Of a stretch of 64,000 nt of DNA, positions 26,134-34,476 are shown piece after piece. The DNA lies in assembly GCA_902497065.1 (NCBI GenBank), contig CABVDH010000001.1, positions 124,001 to 188,000 on the forward strand, written 5' to 3'. A model generated the notes under the pieces. It saw only the letters and a program-made list of their open reading frames with translations, did no database searches and was not told the origin of the DNA. This DNA comes from an uncultured Collinsella sp. (GTDB lineage: Bacteria > Actinomycetota > Coriobacteriia > Coriobacteriales > Coriobacteriaceae). Position 1 is the first letter of the stretch. Each line of letters starts with the position of its first letter. A program made the translations under genes and the position numbers.

Positions 26134-27069
26134 CTACAGTTCAGTCACGACAACGCTGTTGTAGACCTCGTCCCAGCGGTCCATGACCAGGTGGCCGGTC
26201 TTGGGATCCATGGCGTTGAGCTTGCCGCAGGTATTGGCGGTCTTGAGCACCGTGACGTCGTCGGCACCAGCAGCAATGGCATGCGCAAAGCCGGCGATGG
26301 TCGAGTCGCCGGAACCCGTCGCGTTCACAGCCGCAATCGCGGGCGTCTTGGCGCGGAATGCGCGACCCTCATGGAAGCCCACCGAACCGGCAGCGCCCAT
26401 CGAAACGACAACCCAGGGAATACCGGCAAAGCGGCCATCGGCGGCGAGCGCCTCGCGCAGGGCATCGACATCATCAGTCGTAAAGGACGTACCCAGCAGG
26501 CCGTTGATCTCGGTCAGGTTGGGCTTTACGAGCTCAGGCTTAGCGTCGGACTCCAGCGCGGCCTCCAGCGATGCACCCGAGGTGTCGAGCAGCACCTTGG
26601 CGCCCGCCTCCTCGGCGATCTTGACGAGCTCGGCATAGTAGCCGGCATCGACACCACGCGGCAGCGAGCCCGAAAGCGTCACAACGTCCGCCTTCGCTGC
26701 AAGCTCGGCAAACTTGGCCGTAAAGGCCTCGAGCTCGGCCGGGGCGATCTGCGGGCCGCTCTCCAAAAGCTCGGTCTGATTACCCTCGTGCAGAATATTC
26801 AGGCAAATGCGCGTCTCACCGGCGATGGGCACAAAGTCGTTCTTGACGCCGTCGGCATCCATAAGCTCGGCCATATAGGCACCCATGTGGCCGCCGAGCA
26901 GACCGGTCGCGAGCACATCGTCGCCCAACTGCAGCAGCACGCGGCTCACGTTGAGGCCCTTACCGCCAGCGGTCTTTTCGGGCGTCACACGGTTAACATC
27001 GTCGATGATCAGCTTGTCGAGCTGATAGCGCGTATCAATCGACGGGTTCATGGTAACGGTCAGAATCAT
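26134..27069 (-). CDS. lacC: Tagatose-6-phosphate kinase / 1-phosphofructokinase (PfkB family), copy 1
   Basis: 311-residue PfkB sugar kinase: KTAGGKGLNVSRVL (substrate and glycine-rich region, about 33-46) and the anion-hole/catalytic NATGSGDSTIAGFAHAI (about 250-266). LacC and FruK are close relatives; the operon with lacA, lacB and lacX points to tagatose-6-phosphate. Start at 27069 follows AGGAGTTCAAT. Last gene of the operon, with element B2 abutting its stop. It is very similar along its whole length to the copy at 51553-52488. Confidence 0.9.
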   Translation of the reverse strand: MILTVTMNPSIDTRYQLDKLIIDDVNRVTPEKTAGGKGLNVSRVLLQLGDDVLATGLLGGHMGAYMAELMDADGVKNDFVPIAGETRICLNILHEGNQTELLESGPQIAPAELEAFTAKFAELAAKADVVTLSGSLPRGVDAGYYAELVKIAEEAGAKVLLDTSGASLEAALESDAKPELVKPNLTEINGLLGTSFTTDDVDALREALAADGRFAGIPWVVVSMGAAGSVGFHEGRAFRAKTPAIAAVNATGSGDSTIAGFAHAIAAGADDVTVLKTANTCGKLNAMDPKTGHLVMDRWDEVYNSVVVTEL

Positions 27070-27124
27070 ATTGAACTCCTGTTCCGGGGCACGGCACGCG
27101 CGGCCCCAAACATACGATAACTCG

Positions 27125-28006
27125 TTAAAGGATCTCGATCTCAAAGCCGCAAGTGACGGTCTCTCCCGGCTTGGCCACCAGGCAGCCACGCTTGTGCTCC
27201 AGAATATCGTCCTCGTCGGAGCAGGTGGACAGACCACCCCACGGTTCAACAGCCACAAAGTCACCCTCGGGCTTGCTCCACACAATCAGGTACGGCATAT
27301 CGGGGAACGTCAGGCGCACGCCCTTGTCCTCGGTCTTCTTGGTCAGCGTAACCACGCGGCTCTCGAGCACGTCAAAGATGGTCTCCGCGAAGTCAAAGAG
27401 TTCGTGGGTAAGCGGCAGGTTCTGGCCAATCATGGGGTTCTTGCTGCGACACTCAACATCAATCAGGCCCGTCGAGGGAACGGCAGTGCAGAGCTCGGCG
27501 GCCTCGCGCTGCTCAAAACGGAGCTCGTAGTCGTCATAGGATTCGCCCTCGTCAAGTGGGCACTTAAAGCCGGGGTGACCGCCCACAAAGAACGGCATGT
27601 CCTCGGTGCCCTCATTGGTCACCTCGTACGATACGGCCACCTTTTCCGAATCGATCGTGTAACGAGCAACGATTTTAAACGGATACGGGTACTGCTCGAG
27701 CAACTCGGCATGGTCGGCAGAGCTTAGGCTCAGCGCGACCATGTTGTCGCTCTGCTCCTCGAGCTTCCACTCCTGTTTGCGAGCAAAGCCGTGACGGGCA
27801 AGCTTGACCTCGCGGCCGCCCATGGTCATTGCGTGACCGTCTCGAAGGCCGCCGCAGATCGGGAAACAAATGGGCGCCTGGCCCGACCACACCGCCGGGT
27901 CGCCCTGCCACAGGTACTCACGGCCGTTGGCCGCAATAGAAGTGAACGATCCGCCAGCCGTGCTCAGTGCTACGCGGATAGAACCGTTATCAAGAACAAA
28001 CTCCAT
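27125..28006 (-). CDS. lacX: LacX-like aldose 1-epimerase family protein, copy 1
   Basis: 293 residues of the galactose-mutarotase superfamily, in the divergent LacX branch: FPICGGLRDG, ARHGFARKQEW, FVGGHPGFKCPL and a final VAVEPWGGLSTCSDEDD. LacX accompanies tagatose-pathway lac operons in lactococci and probably interconverts anomers of a sugar or sugar phosphate. ATG at 28006 follows GGGAAGGCTCCT. Sits between lacB and lacC. Its twin, paired with a second lacC, lies at 52548-53429. Confidence 0.85.
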   Translation of the reverse strand: MEFVLDNGSIRVALSTAGGSFTSIAANGREYLWQGDPAVWSGQAPICFPICGGLRDGHAMTMGGREVKLARHGFARKQEWKLEEQSDNMVALSLSSADHAELLEQYPYPFKIVARYTIDSEKVAVSYEVTNEGTEDMPFFVGGHPGFKCPLDEGESYDDYELRFEQREAAELCTAVPSTGLIDVECRSKNPMIGQNLPLTHELFDFAETIFDVLESRVVTLTKKTEDKGVRLTFPDMPYLIVWSKPEGDFVAVEPWGGLSTCSDEDDILEHKRGCLVAKPGETVTCGFEIEIL

Positions 28007-28125
28007 AGGAGCCTTCCCTTTCTTACGACAGCCCGCCAAGTCAATAGGGCTGATAGAAAACCGGCTCGCGCCCCCTCACAGAAACGCGAGCCGTCAACGG
28101 ACTAGTTAATTACGCCGGATACCCG

Positions 28126-28650
28126 CTAGTCGTGGTACTCGCCGCGGTCCCACTTCTCGAGGAACTCGTCAAAGAAGTGCGGGTCAGCCTGAGCCTCGGC
28201 GTCGGCCTTATTGCAGGCATCGATCTTGGCGATCAGGGCATCGTGCTCGGAAGTCTTCTCGTAGGGCTCCTCCAAGAAGGCAAGCATGATATCGGCCATC
28301 AGGAACTCGCCGGTGATCTTGCCACCAAAGCCCACGATGTTGGCGTTGAGCTCACGACGGGCATACAGGGCAGAGGTCATGTCGCGGACCAGGGCGCAAC
28401 GGGCGCCGGGGACCTTGTTGACGGCGTTGGTGATGCCGATGCCGGTGCCGCACAGGGCCACGCCAAAGTCAGCCTTGCCGCTGGCAACAGCCTCGCCCAC
28501 GGCCTTACCGTAGATGGGATAGTGCGTACGGGTGTGGCTGTAGGTGCCGCAGTCGAGCACCTTGTAGCCAGCCTGCTCCAGGCGGTCGGCCAGATAGATC
28601 TTCTCGTCCGTAACGATATGGTCGCAACCGATTGCGATGGTCTTCTTCAT
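28126..28650 (-). CDS. lacB: Galactose-6-phosphate isomerase subunit LacB
   Basis: 174 residues of the RpiB/LacAB fold: IAIGCDHIVTDEK at the N-terminus, VLDCGTYSHTRTHYPIYG and the phosphate-binding VALCGTGIGITNAVNKVPGARCALVRD with the catalytic Cys. With LacA it isomerises galactose-6-phosphate to tagatose-6-phosphate. AAAGGACG lies before the ATG. Second gene of lacA-lacB-lacX-lacC. Confidence 0.95.
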   Translation of the reverse strand: MKKTIAIGCDHIVTDEKIYLADRLEQAGYKVLDCGTYSHTRTHYPIYGKAVGEAVASGKADFGVALCGTGIGITNAVNKVPGARCALVRDMTSALYARRELNANIVGFGGKITGEFLMADIMLAFLEEPYEKTSEHDALIAKIDACNKADAEAQADPHFFDEFLEKWDRGEYHD

Positions 28651-28713
28651 CAGAACGTCCTTTCGTCTGAATTCACAAGTTGAGGTAGAAGTTCGAGTTC
28701 TCGGTGGCTCTCG

Positions 28714-29142
28714 TTAGGCCATCTTGTTGAGCATGTCGACACGGATCTGGTGACGGCCGCCGGCGTACTGGGCGCGCAGGAACTCGCGGGCGATCTTCTT
28801 GGCGACCTCGGTGCCCACAACGCCCGGGCCCATGGTGACCATGCGCGAGCCGTTGTGCTCGCGGGTCATGTAGGCGGAACGCTCGTCGGAAATGTTGGCG
28901 ACGACCATGCCCTTTATCTTGACGGCGGCCATATAGGAGCCGACGCCGTACTTATCGAATGCGAAGCCCTGGGAATCCTTGTGCTCCAGCAGGTCCTTGG
29001 CAACGGCGGTCGCGGAATCGACAAAGTCCGCGGCAGGGGTCTCGGAATAGTCGACGACCTCGTGACCGTCGGCGATGAGCATCTCCTTGATGGACTCCTT
29101 CATCGACATACCGTCGGCATCGGAAGCGATTACAACCCTCAT
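28714..29142 (-). CDS. lacA: Galactose-6-phosphate isomerase subunit LacA
   Basis: 142 residues: IASDADGMSMKESIKEML, VVDYSETPAADFVDSATAVAKDLL and REHNGSRMVTMGPGVVG match LacA. The CGTG-type catalytic loop of LacB is replaced (FDKYGVGS), as expected for the partner subunit of a heteromeric enzyme. GGAGG precedes the ATG. First gene of the tagatose operon; the promoter region upstream carries three shared motifs. Confidence 0.93.
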   Translation of the reverse strand: MRVVIASDADGMSMKESIKEMLIADGHEVVDYSETPAADFVDSATAVAKDLLEHKDSQGFAFDKYGVGSYMAAVKIKGMVVANISDERSAYMTREHNGSRMVTMGPGVVGTEVAKKIAREFLRAQYAGGRHQIRVDMLNKMA

Positions 29143-29250
29143 GACATCCTCCTTGAGAGATACGCAGGTGCGTAGTTTCTGTTTGGAAGTGTTGAATCGC
29201 GTTCAGGTCCGGGCATCTGAATGTGCGGTTCTTCACTGTTCGTGTTTATT

Positions 29251-29312
29251 TGAACACATTCGAACATCAACTGCAAGACTTATTTGTTTATCTTTGTTCT
29301 TTTTTGAACAAA
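29251..29312. promoter_or_regulatory. lacA operon control region (candidate DeoR/LacR sites)
   Basis: TGAACACATTCGAACA (29251-29266) is matched at 13 of 16 positions by a site upstream of lacF (31236-31251) and closely by one before lacG-2 (37533-37548). A palindrome TTTGTTC-T6-GAACAAA (29293-29312) shares TGTTCTTTTTTG with the lacF region. A DeoR-type LacR regulator, perhaps the one at 47557-48321, is the likely reader (inference). Confidence 0.5.
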
Positions 29313-29313
29313 T

Positions 29314-29324
29314 ACCGTTCACGG
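29314..29324 (+). promoter_or_regulatory. Shared motif, copy 4 (lacA operon)
   Basis: ACCGTTCACGG, about 170 bp upstream of lacA and next to the TTTGTTC palindrome. Confidence 0.5.
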
Positions 29325-29382
29325 ATGATTGCTGACCGTTTGAGCCCGGCGCGGACGTAGCGACCGCGTATTCAACAAACAA

Positions 29383-29415
29383 AAGGGCGGACGAGAACGT
29401 GTCTCGGCCGCCCTT
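29383..29415 (-). terminator. Terminator after the 340-aa membrane protein gene
   Basis: AAGGGCGG-A-CGAGA stem with complementary arm TCTCG-G-CCGCCCTT, 35 bp past the stop codon. Confidence 0.75.
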
Positions 29416-29449
29416 CTTACGGTTAATCTTCCAAAGAACGCTTTGCCGC

Positions 29450-30472
29450 CTACTCAGACTGCCTGCCCTTCTTGGCATGCTTGGACGGAGCACTCAGAAA
29501 GCGGCCCGTCAAATAGTTCGCGGGACCGGAGATATCAATCCCCAGCAGGGTGTGCCCCAGCCACAGGAACGCCACGAGCACCAGCAGCGGGATAACGCAC
29601 GAAGTCACGATCATCACGATGACGCCTTCAATCAGATCGGTCACCTGCCGCACGATCTCATCGGTCATCTGCTTGGCGCCGCTGGTCACCGACGTAACAA
29701 GACTCGATGCCCCATCAGTCAACTGCTCGAGCACGTTTTTGGACTCCGTGGCCTCGGATTTTTTCTTGTTCGATTTTGAGCTGGTCTCGGCTGACTTGTC
29801 CGTAGTGTCGGCCGCGTCCGCAGCCTTTTGCTCAGCTTGCTCAATACTTACGCGATACGTTTCATCGACCTTCTGCGACACCCATACGCTCGCGGGCACA
29901 AGCGCCATACCGATCACGGCAACCACTAGCACGCGCGTCGCCACACGGCGCAGGACAGCGCTCGTGCTCCAGCGCCCGTGAATGCCGAGCGACACCGCAA
30001 AGAGCACCAACGAAAACGGGATTAAGATGCCCAAGCCAACCGACCACAAAATCGTGAGCAAATATTTCTCCAGGTATAGCACGGCAAGCACGATACCAAG
30101 GTTGCCTGAAAGCTGCGCGAGCTGTTCGGCAACCGGCGTTCCCGTATCACCAGGTAGCGCGGTAATGCCCGCAGATAGCGCCACGCACGAGGTCGTGAGC
30201 GCCAGTACGTTACCCTTCTTTTGATCGATGACCTCGATGGTGGAGTCCCAAGTTTTGGTATCGGCGAAATGCGGACGAGCTACAAAGCCCGACAGCAGCG
30301 CCAGTACCACGAGCGCAACGATAAAGCCAATCTGCAGTTTTTTGTTTGCGCACACGACATCGGACAGACTGGGCTGCAGCTCGGTTACCGTCGTGTGCTC
30401 GGTTATCTGGACAGGACGCCCATGAGCCATCTCGTGCGCGTCTCTTTTTTGTATTGACCCGTTATCCGGCAT
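29450..30472 (-). CDS. Multi-pass membrane protein of unknown function
   Basis: 340 residues that I do not recognise. TM segments appear at about 47-66, 100-118, 124-165 (two) and 178-195; then a charged, Lys/Ser/Ala/Glu-rich stretch (about 210-245, coiled-coil-like) and a final TM near 285-305. The N-terminal 45 residues and C-terminal tail (SAPSKHAKKGRQ) are polar. GGAGG lies 6 bases before the ATG. It stands alone between the lac operon and lacF, with its own terminator. No catalytic motif seen. Confidence 0.75.
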   Translation of the reverse strand: MPDNGSIQKRDAHEMAHGRPVQITEHTTVTELQPSLSDVVCANKKLQIGFIVALVVLALLSGFVARPHFADTKTWDSTIEVIDQKKGNVLALTTSCVALSAGITALPGDTGTPVAEQLAQLSGNLGIVLAVLYLEKYLLTILWSVGLGILIPFSLVLFAVSLGIHGRWSTSAVLRRVATRVLVVAVIGMALVPASVWVSQKVDETYRVSIEQAEQKAADAADTTDKSAETSSKSNKKKSEATESKNVLEQLTDGASSLVTSVTSGAKQMTDEIVRQVTDLIEGVIVMIVTSCVIPLLVLVAFLWLGHTLLGIDISGPANYLTGRFLSAPSKHAKKGRQSE

Positions 30473-30590
30473 TTGGATACCTCCTCAGTCCGGGGCTTAA
30501 TGCGAAAGGAAGTATACCCACCGAGCAAAAAACGAACGGGAAGACGAACAGAGCGCACCAAGACTGTCCCCAATGACTATCTCCGGATGA

Positions 30591-30655
30591 GTTGCGGTGG
30601 AATAGGGATTGTTTTGCGCCCGTCGGCCCCTATTCAGTCCCTATTTCACCGCAAC
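30591..30655. repeat. Inverted repeat with 18-bp arms
   Basis: GTTGCGGTGGAATAGGGA (30591-30608) and TCCCTATTTCACCGCAAC (30638-30655), 17 of 18 paired with the exception compatible with G:U. No ORF; lies in the gap between the membrane protein promoter and lacF. Confidence 0.55.
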
Positions 30656-30669
30656 TTGGAGGAGAACAG

Positions 30670-30702
30670 AAAAGCCCTGCCGCGGGTAGCGGCAGAGCTT
30701 TT
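30670..30702 (-). terminator. lacF terminator
   Basis: AAAGC-CTGCCGC stem with complementary GCGGCAG-GCTTT, 28 bp past the lacF stop; T-rich on the minus strand. Confidence 0.8.
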
Positions 30703-30729
30703 GGAAGGGGACTTGGTTGTAAGGACTCG

Positions 30730-31068
30730 TTAGGCGAGCTTGGCCTCGAGCGCAGCGATGCGCTTGTAGGCGTCGATGGTAAAGCGGGTCTGCTTCTCCA
30801 GAATCATGGTGGTCATGAGAGTGTCCTGAGCGTGAGCCATGATGAAGGTCATCTCCATCTCGCCACCGCCGGCCTCCTGCGAAAGCAGCTTGGTCTGCGT
30901 GTCGTGGGCACCGATGAGCGCATCGCTGGCATCCTTGTGCAGCTGCTCGGCCTTCTCAAAGTCACCCTCGCGAGCAGCATCGAGCGCTGCAAGCAGATCG
31001 GTCTGGGCGTCACCTGCGTATGCGACGATCTCGAATCCAACCATCGAGATTTCTTCTTTGGTTGCCAT
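30730..31068 (-). CDS. lacF: PTS lactose/cellobiose-family IIA component
   Basis: 112 residues, all helical. His79 in MAHAQDTLM is the phosphorylation site of the lactose/cellobiose IIA family. It passes phosphate from HPr to a IIB domain. It is the only IIA of this family in the window, whereas three EIICB permeases lie nearby, so it may serve all of them. AAAGGAACG precedes the ATG. Transcribed alone, with sites upstream shared with the lacA operon. Confidence 0.93.
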   Translation of the reverse strand: MATKEEISMVGFEIVAYAGDAQTDLLAALDAAREGDFEKAEQLHKDASDALIGAHDTQTKLLSQEAGGGEMEMTFIMAHAQDTLMTTMILEKQTRFTIDAYKRIAALEAKLA

Positions 31069-31158
31069 ATTGCGTTCCTTTCAAATATGAACCAATGGAG
31101 AGCATCGCGTCCGGGCATACGCGCTGCGTTCTGTATGGCAGAAACAATAACATTCAAA

Positions 31159-31251
31159 CAAAAAAGAACAGCGCAAAACGTAATTTCGAGCTATGAACGG
31201 TCACTTTTCGCCCGTGAACGGTTTTTAAACCAATCTGAACAATATCGAACA
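31159..31251. promoter_or_regulatory. lacF control region
   Basis: Contains CAAAAAAGAACA (31159-31170, complement of the lacA-region sequence), the shared motif copy at 31212-31222, and TGAACAATATCGAACA (31236-31251). The same order of motif types occurs before lacA. Confidence 0.5.
31212..31222 (-). promoter_or_regulatory. Shared motif, copy 5 (lacF)
   Basis: Reads ACCGTTCACGG on the minus strand; a half-match TGAACGGT lies at 31194-31201. Confidence 0.5.
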
Positions 31252-31282
31252 CAATTAGCGGCAACCCAAACAGACCCGCGCT

Positions 31283-32287
31283 CTAGCGCCAATCGCGCAC
31301 CGTATCGCCCTCTACGAGCACACCGGGAATCAGCATGTGCTCCACGCCAGACGCACCCCCATCGGCGCCGGCAATCTTGTCGACCGCCCACATGCCGACG
31401 CGCTTGTTGTCAAAGCGCACCGTGGTCAGGCGACAATCGGGCACGATGTCGCCCAGACTGTCATCAACACCCACCACGCTCACGTCCTGGGGCACGCGCT
31501 TTCCGCGCGACTCGAGCCCGCGAATGCAGCCGTAGGCCATGGCATCGTTGGAAGCATAAATGGCCGTACAGGTCGGATCTTCCGCCAGAGCCTGACCAGC
31601 AGCATATCCGCTCTGTGCCGTCCAATCCCCACGGACGAGTCGCGGCGGTTCAATACCATGCGCGCGCAATGTCTCGCGCCAGCCTTCCTCGCGCCGCATG
31701 CCCGAAAGCGAGCGCTCGGGGCATGAGATAAAGTGCACGGTCTTGTGCCCCCGTCCCAGCAAGTACTCGACAACTTGACGCGAGCAATCGAACTGGTCGT
31801 TATCGACCGTTGAACAGAGCGGGTGCTCCAGCATGGTAACGAGCACCGTCTGCATACCGGGCAGTGGCTCAAAAGTGCCAAAGTCTGCCGGCATGCGGTT
31901 CATGATCACGACCATACCGTCTACCGGCAGCGCGCTCATGCGCGACGATGCGCTCTCGAGGGTATACGGATGCCCGTCTACTTTAGTGAGGGTAATGGCA
32001 TAGCCATGTTTGTCGGCCGCGGCGGCAAAGCCCTCCATACGGTCGAGGTTGCCGGTACCGGTAATGTTGAACATGGCGACGCCGACGGTCTTAAACTTGC
32101 CACGGCGCAACGATCGACCGGCAAAATTGGGGCGATACCCCAGCTCGCGCATGGCGGCACGCACGCGTTCCTTGGTCTCGGGGCGCACGCTGGGCGAATC
32201 GTGCACCGTACGCGAGACTGTCTGCTCCGAGACGCCCGCGAGGCGCGCTACGTCTTTGACGGATACCGATTTTTTAACAGCGGCCAT
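31283..32287 (-). CDS. LacI-family regulator of the lacE-1/lacG-1 unit (LacI-3)
   Basis: 334 residues: HTH about 8-32 (SVKDVARLAGVSEQTVSRTVHD), hinge RSLRRGK, effector domain. Divergent from lacE-1, with two candidate operators of the TGTTAACGTTGCCATT type between them. Ribosome site AGAAAGATGATCT is weak, which suits a regulator made in low amount. It most likely represses lacE-1/lacG-1. Confidence 0.9.
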   Translation of the reverse strand: MAAVKKSVSVKDVARLAGVSEQTVSRTVHDSPSVRPETKERVRAAMRELGYRPNFAGRSLRRGKFKTVGVAMFNITGTGNLDRMEGFAAAADKHGYAITLTKVDGHPYTLESASSRMSALPVDGMVVIMNRMPADFGTFEPLPGMQTVLVTMLEHPLCSTVDNDQFDCSRQVVEYLLGRGHKTVHFISCPERSLSGMRREEGWRETLRAHGIEPPRLVRGDWTAQSGYAAGQALAEDPTCTAIYASNDAMAYGCIRGLESRGKRVPQDVSVVGVDDSLGDIVPDCRLTTVRFDNKRVGMWAVDKIAGADGGASGVEHMLIPGVLVEGDTVRDWR

Positions 32288-32398
32288 AGATCATCTTTCT
32301 ATGTCAACGATGCCATTGGTGGCACCCTGCGCATTCAAATGAAACGCCTTCAAGTATATCCAACGCCTCCCCCACCATACGCTCACCACCCAAAACCT

Positions 32399-32409
32399 AC
32401 CGTTCACCG
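32399..32409 (+). promoter_or_regulatory. Shared motif, copy 6 (lacE-1)
   Basis: ACCGTTCACCG, upstream of the LacI-3 operators. Confidence 0.5.
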
Positions 32410-32446
32410 ACATTTTTGCTTCTCCAAACGGCTTTTGGCGCCCAAA

Positions 32447-32462
32447 TGTTAACGTTGCCATT
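32447..32462. promoter_or_regulatory. LacI-3 operator 1
   Basis: TGTTAACGTTGCCATT. Confidence 0.6.
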
Positions 32463-32564
32463 GTGCAAACACAGAGCCACCGGGCGGCTCAAACGTTTAC
32501 GCATAAGGAATCGACGGTTCGCAGGCACAGGAACCACCGGCTCGCGTCTTTTTTTGTGTCGCAA

Positions 32565-32580
32565 AATGGCAACGTCAACA
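32565..32580. promoter_or_regulatory. LacI-3 operator 2
   Basis: AATGGCAACGTCAACA, reverse complement of operator 1 with one change; 118 bp away. Confidence 0.6.
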
Positions 32581-32643
32581 TTTTGGCAACCGAACGCCAA
32601 AAGCTACCATCGTTGCTAACCCACCGACTCTTAGGAGCATTGC

Positions 32644-34410
32644 ATGGAGCAACTCATCGCCATCATCGAAAAGGGCCAGCCCTTTTTCAACGCGATCGCC
32701 CGCAACAAGTACCTCAAGGCGATCCGCGACGGCTTTATCTCCGTCATCCCCATCATCATCTTCTCGTCCATCTTCTGCCTGGTAGCCTCGGTCCCCAACA
32801 TCTGGGGTTTCTACTGGCCCGATGACATCAACAACGCCCTGTGGAAGTGCTACAACTACTCCATGGGCATCCTGGCCATCGCCTGCGCCGCCACCACTGC
32901 CAAGCACTTCGCCGACGCCCAGAACCGCGATCTGCCCAAGAACAACCAGATCAACTTCATCTCGTGCATGTGCGCGGCCATCATTGGCTTCTTGCTCCTT
33001 TCGAGCGACACCATCGCCACGGACGCCGCCAGCGGCTTCAACACCGCCTACCTTGGTTCCAAGGGCCTGCTGACCGCCTTCATAGCTGCGTTTGTGACCG
33101 GCATCATCTACAAGTTCTTCATTAAGCGCAACATCACCGTCAAGATGCCCGAGCAGGTTCCGCCCAACATCTCGCAGACCTTCAAGGACATCATCCCCTT
33201 CTCCGTCTGCATCACCGTCTTTTGGGTTTTTGACATCATCTTCCGCGCTGCTTTTGGCTTCTGCTTTGCCCAGGGCGTCATCCAGGTGTTCCAGCCCCTG
33301 TTCACCGCTGCCGATGGCTACATCGGTCTCGCTGTGATTTACGGCGCCATGAGCCTCTTCTGGTTCGTCGGCGTCCACGGCCCCTCGATCGTCGAGCCCG
33401 CCATCGCCGCCGCCCTCGTTGCCAACATGACCGACAACCTAGCTGCGTTCCAGGCTGGCCAGCACGCTTCCGCTGTCCTGACCCAGGGTGCCCAGTACTT
33501 CGTCGTCTGCATGGGCGGCACCGGTGCCACGCTCGTCCTGGTCTTTATGTTCTGCTTCCTGGCCAAGTCCCAGGAGATGCGCGCCGTCGGTAAGGCCGCT
33601 ATCGTTCCCGTGTGCTTTGCCGTCAACGAGCCGCTGCTGTTCGCCGCACCCATCGTGCTCAACCCCGTCTTCTTTGTCCCGTTTGTCTTTGCCCCGATCG
33701 CCAACATCTGGATCCTCAAGATCTTTATCGACTTCTTGGGCATGAACGGCTTTATGTACACCCTGCCCTGGACCGTCCCCGGCCCCATCGGCACCATCAT
33801 GGGCCTGGGCTTCCAGCCGCTCGCCTTTGTGATGCTCGCCCTTATCCTGGTCGTCGACTTCGTCCTGTACTATCCGTTCTTCCGTGCCTATGACGCCCAG
33901 AAGTGCGCCGAGGAGGCCGAGATCTCCCAGGAGGAGCTCGCCGCCAAGAACGCCGAGAAGGCCGCCAAGCTCAACGATGCCTTCCAGGGCAAGGCTGACG
34001 CCAAGAGCGTTGCCGCCGGCGCTGCTGCCGAGGCCGTGAAGGCCGACGCCCCCGCCGCTGTCGCCACTGAGGCAACGACCGCCAGCGACCTCAACGGCAA
34101 GCGCGTACTCGTGCTCTGCCAGGGTGGCGGAACCTCGGGCCTGCTCGCCAACGCGCTGGCCAAGGCCGCCAAGGAGCGCGGCATCAATCTTGAGACCGCT
34201 GCCGAGGCATATGGCAACCACGTGGACATGCTCCCCGACTTTGATCTGGTCGTCCTGGCCCCGCAGGCTGCCAGCTACTTGGCCGACCTGCAGAAGGACT
34301 GCGAGCGCGTGGGCAACAAGTGCGTCGCCTGCCGTGGCAAGCAGTACATCGAGCTCTCCCAGAACGGCGACAAGTCTCTCGCCTTCGTGAGTGAACAGCT
34401 TTCGAAGTAA
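32644..34410 (+). CDS. lacE: PTS lactose/cellobiose-family EIICB permease 1
   Basis: 588 residues: an EIIC membrane domain (about 1-420, with FWFVGVHGPSIVEPAIAA and the sugar-site AVNEPLLFAAPIVLNP), an Ala/Lys/Glu-rich linker (about 420-480), and an EIIB domain whose phosphocysteine is Cys492 (VLVLCQGGGTSG). It imports a disaccharide while phosphorylating it, using LacF as donor. First gene of a unit with lacG-1. It differs from permeases 2 and 3 around the IIB loop (QGGGTS against AGAGTS). Substrate lactose or a related galactoside by context. Confidence 0.93.
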   Translation: MEQLIAIIEKGQPFFNAIARNKYLKAIRDGFISVIPIIIFSSIFCLVASVPNIWGFYWPDDINNALWKCYNYSMGILAIACAATTAKHFADAQNRDLPKNNQINFISCMCAAIIGFLLLSSDTIATDAASGFNTAYLGSKGLLTAFIAAFVTGIIYKFFIKRNITVKMPEQVPPNISQTFKDIIPFSVCITVFWVFDIIFRAAFGFCFAQGVIQVFQPLFTAADGYIGLAVIYGAMSLFWFVGVHGPSIVEPAIAAALVANMTDNLAAFQAGQHASAVLTQGAQYFVVCMGGTGATLVLVFMFCFLAKSQEMRAVGKAAIVPVCFAVNEPLLFAAPIVLNPVFFVPFVFAPIANIWILKIFIDFLGMNGFMYTLPWTVPGPIGTIMGLGFQPLAFVMLALILVVDFVLYYPFFRAYDAQKCAEEAEISQEELAAKNAEKAAKLNDAFQGKADAKSVAAGAAAEAVKADAPAAVATEATTASDLNGKRVLVLCQGGGTSGLLANALAKAAKERGINLETAAEAYGNHVDMLPDFDLVVLAPQAASYLADLQKDCERVGNKCVACRGKQYIELSQNGDKSLAFVSEQLSK

Positions 34411-34419
34411 GTAACGCTT

Positions 34420-34453
34420 AGGGCCAGCCGACCATCCAAGACCGGCTGGCCCT
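34420..34453 (+). promoter_or_regulatory. Intercistronic hairpin lacE-1/lacG-1
   Basis: AGGGCCAGCCG and CGGCTGGCCCT, an 11-bp stem with 12-base loop, between permease stop and glycosidase start. It has only a short T stretch afterwards, so it may be a partial terminator or mRNA stabiliser. Confidence 0.6.
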
Positions 34454-34476
34454 TCGATTTAGACGATTGGATCATC

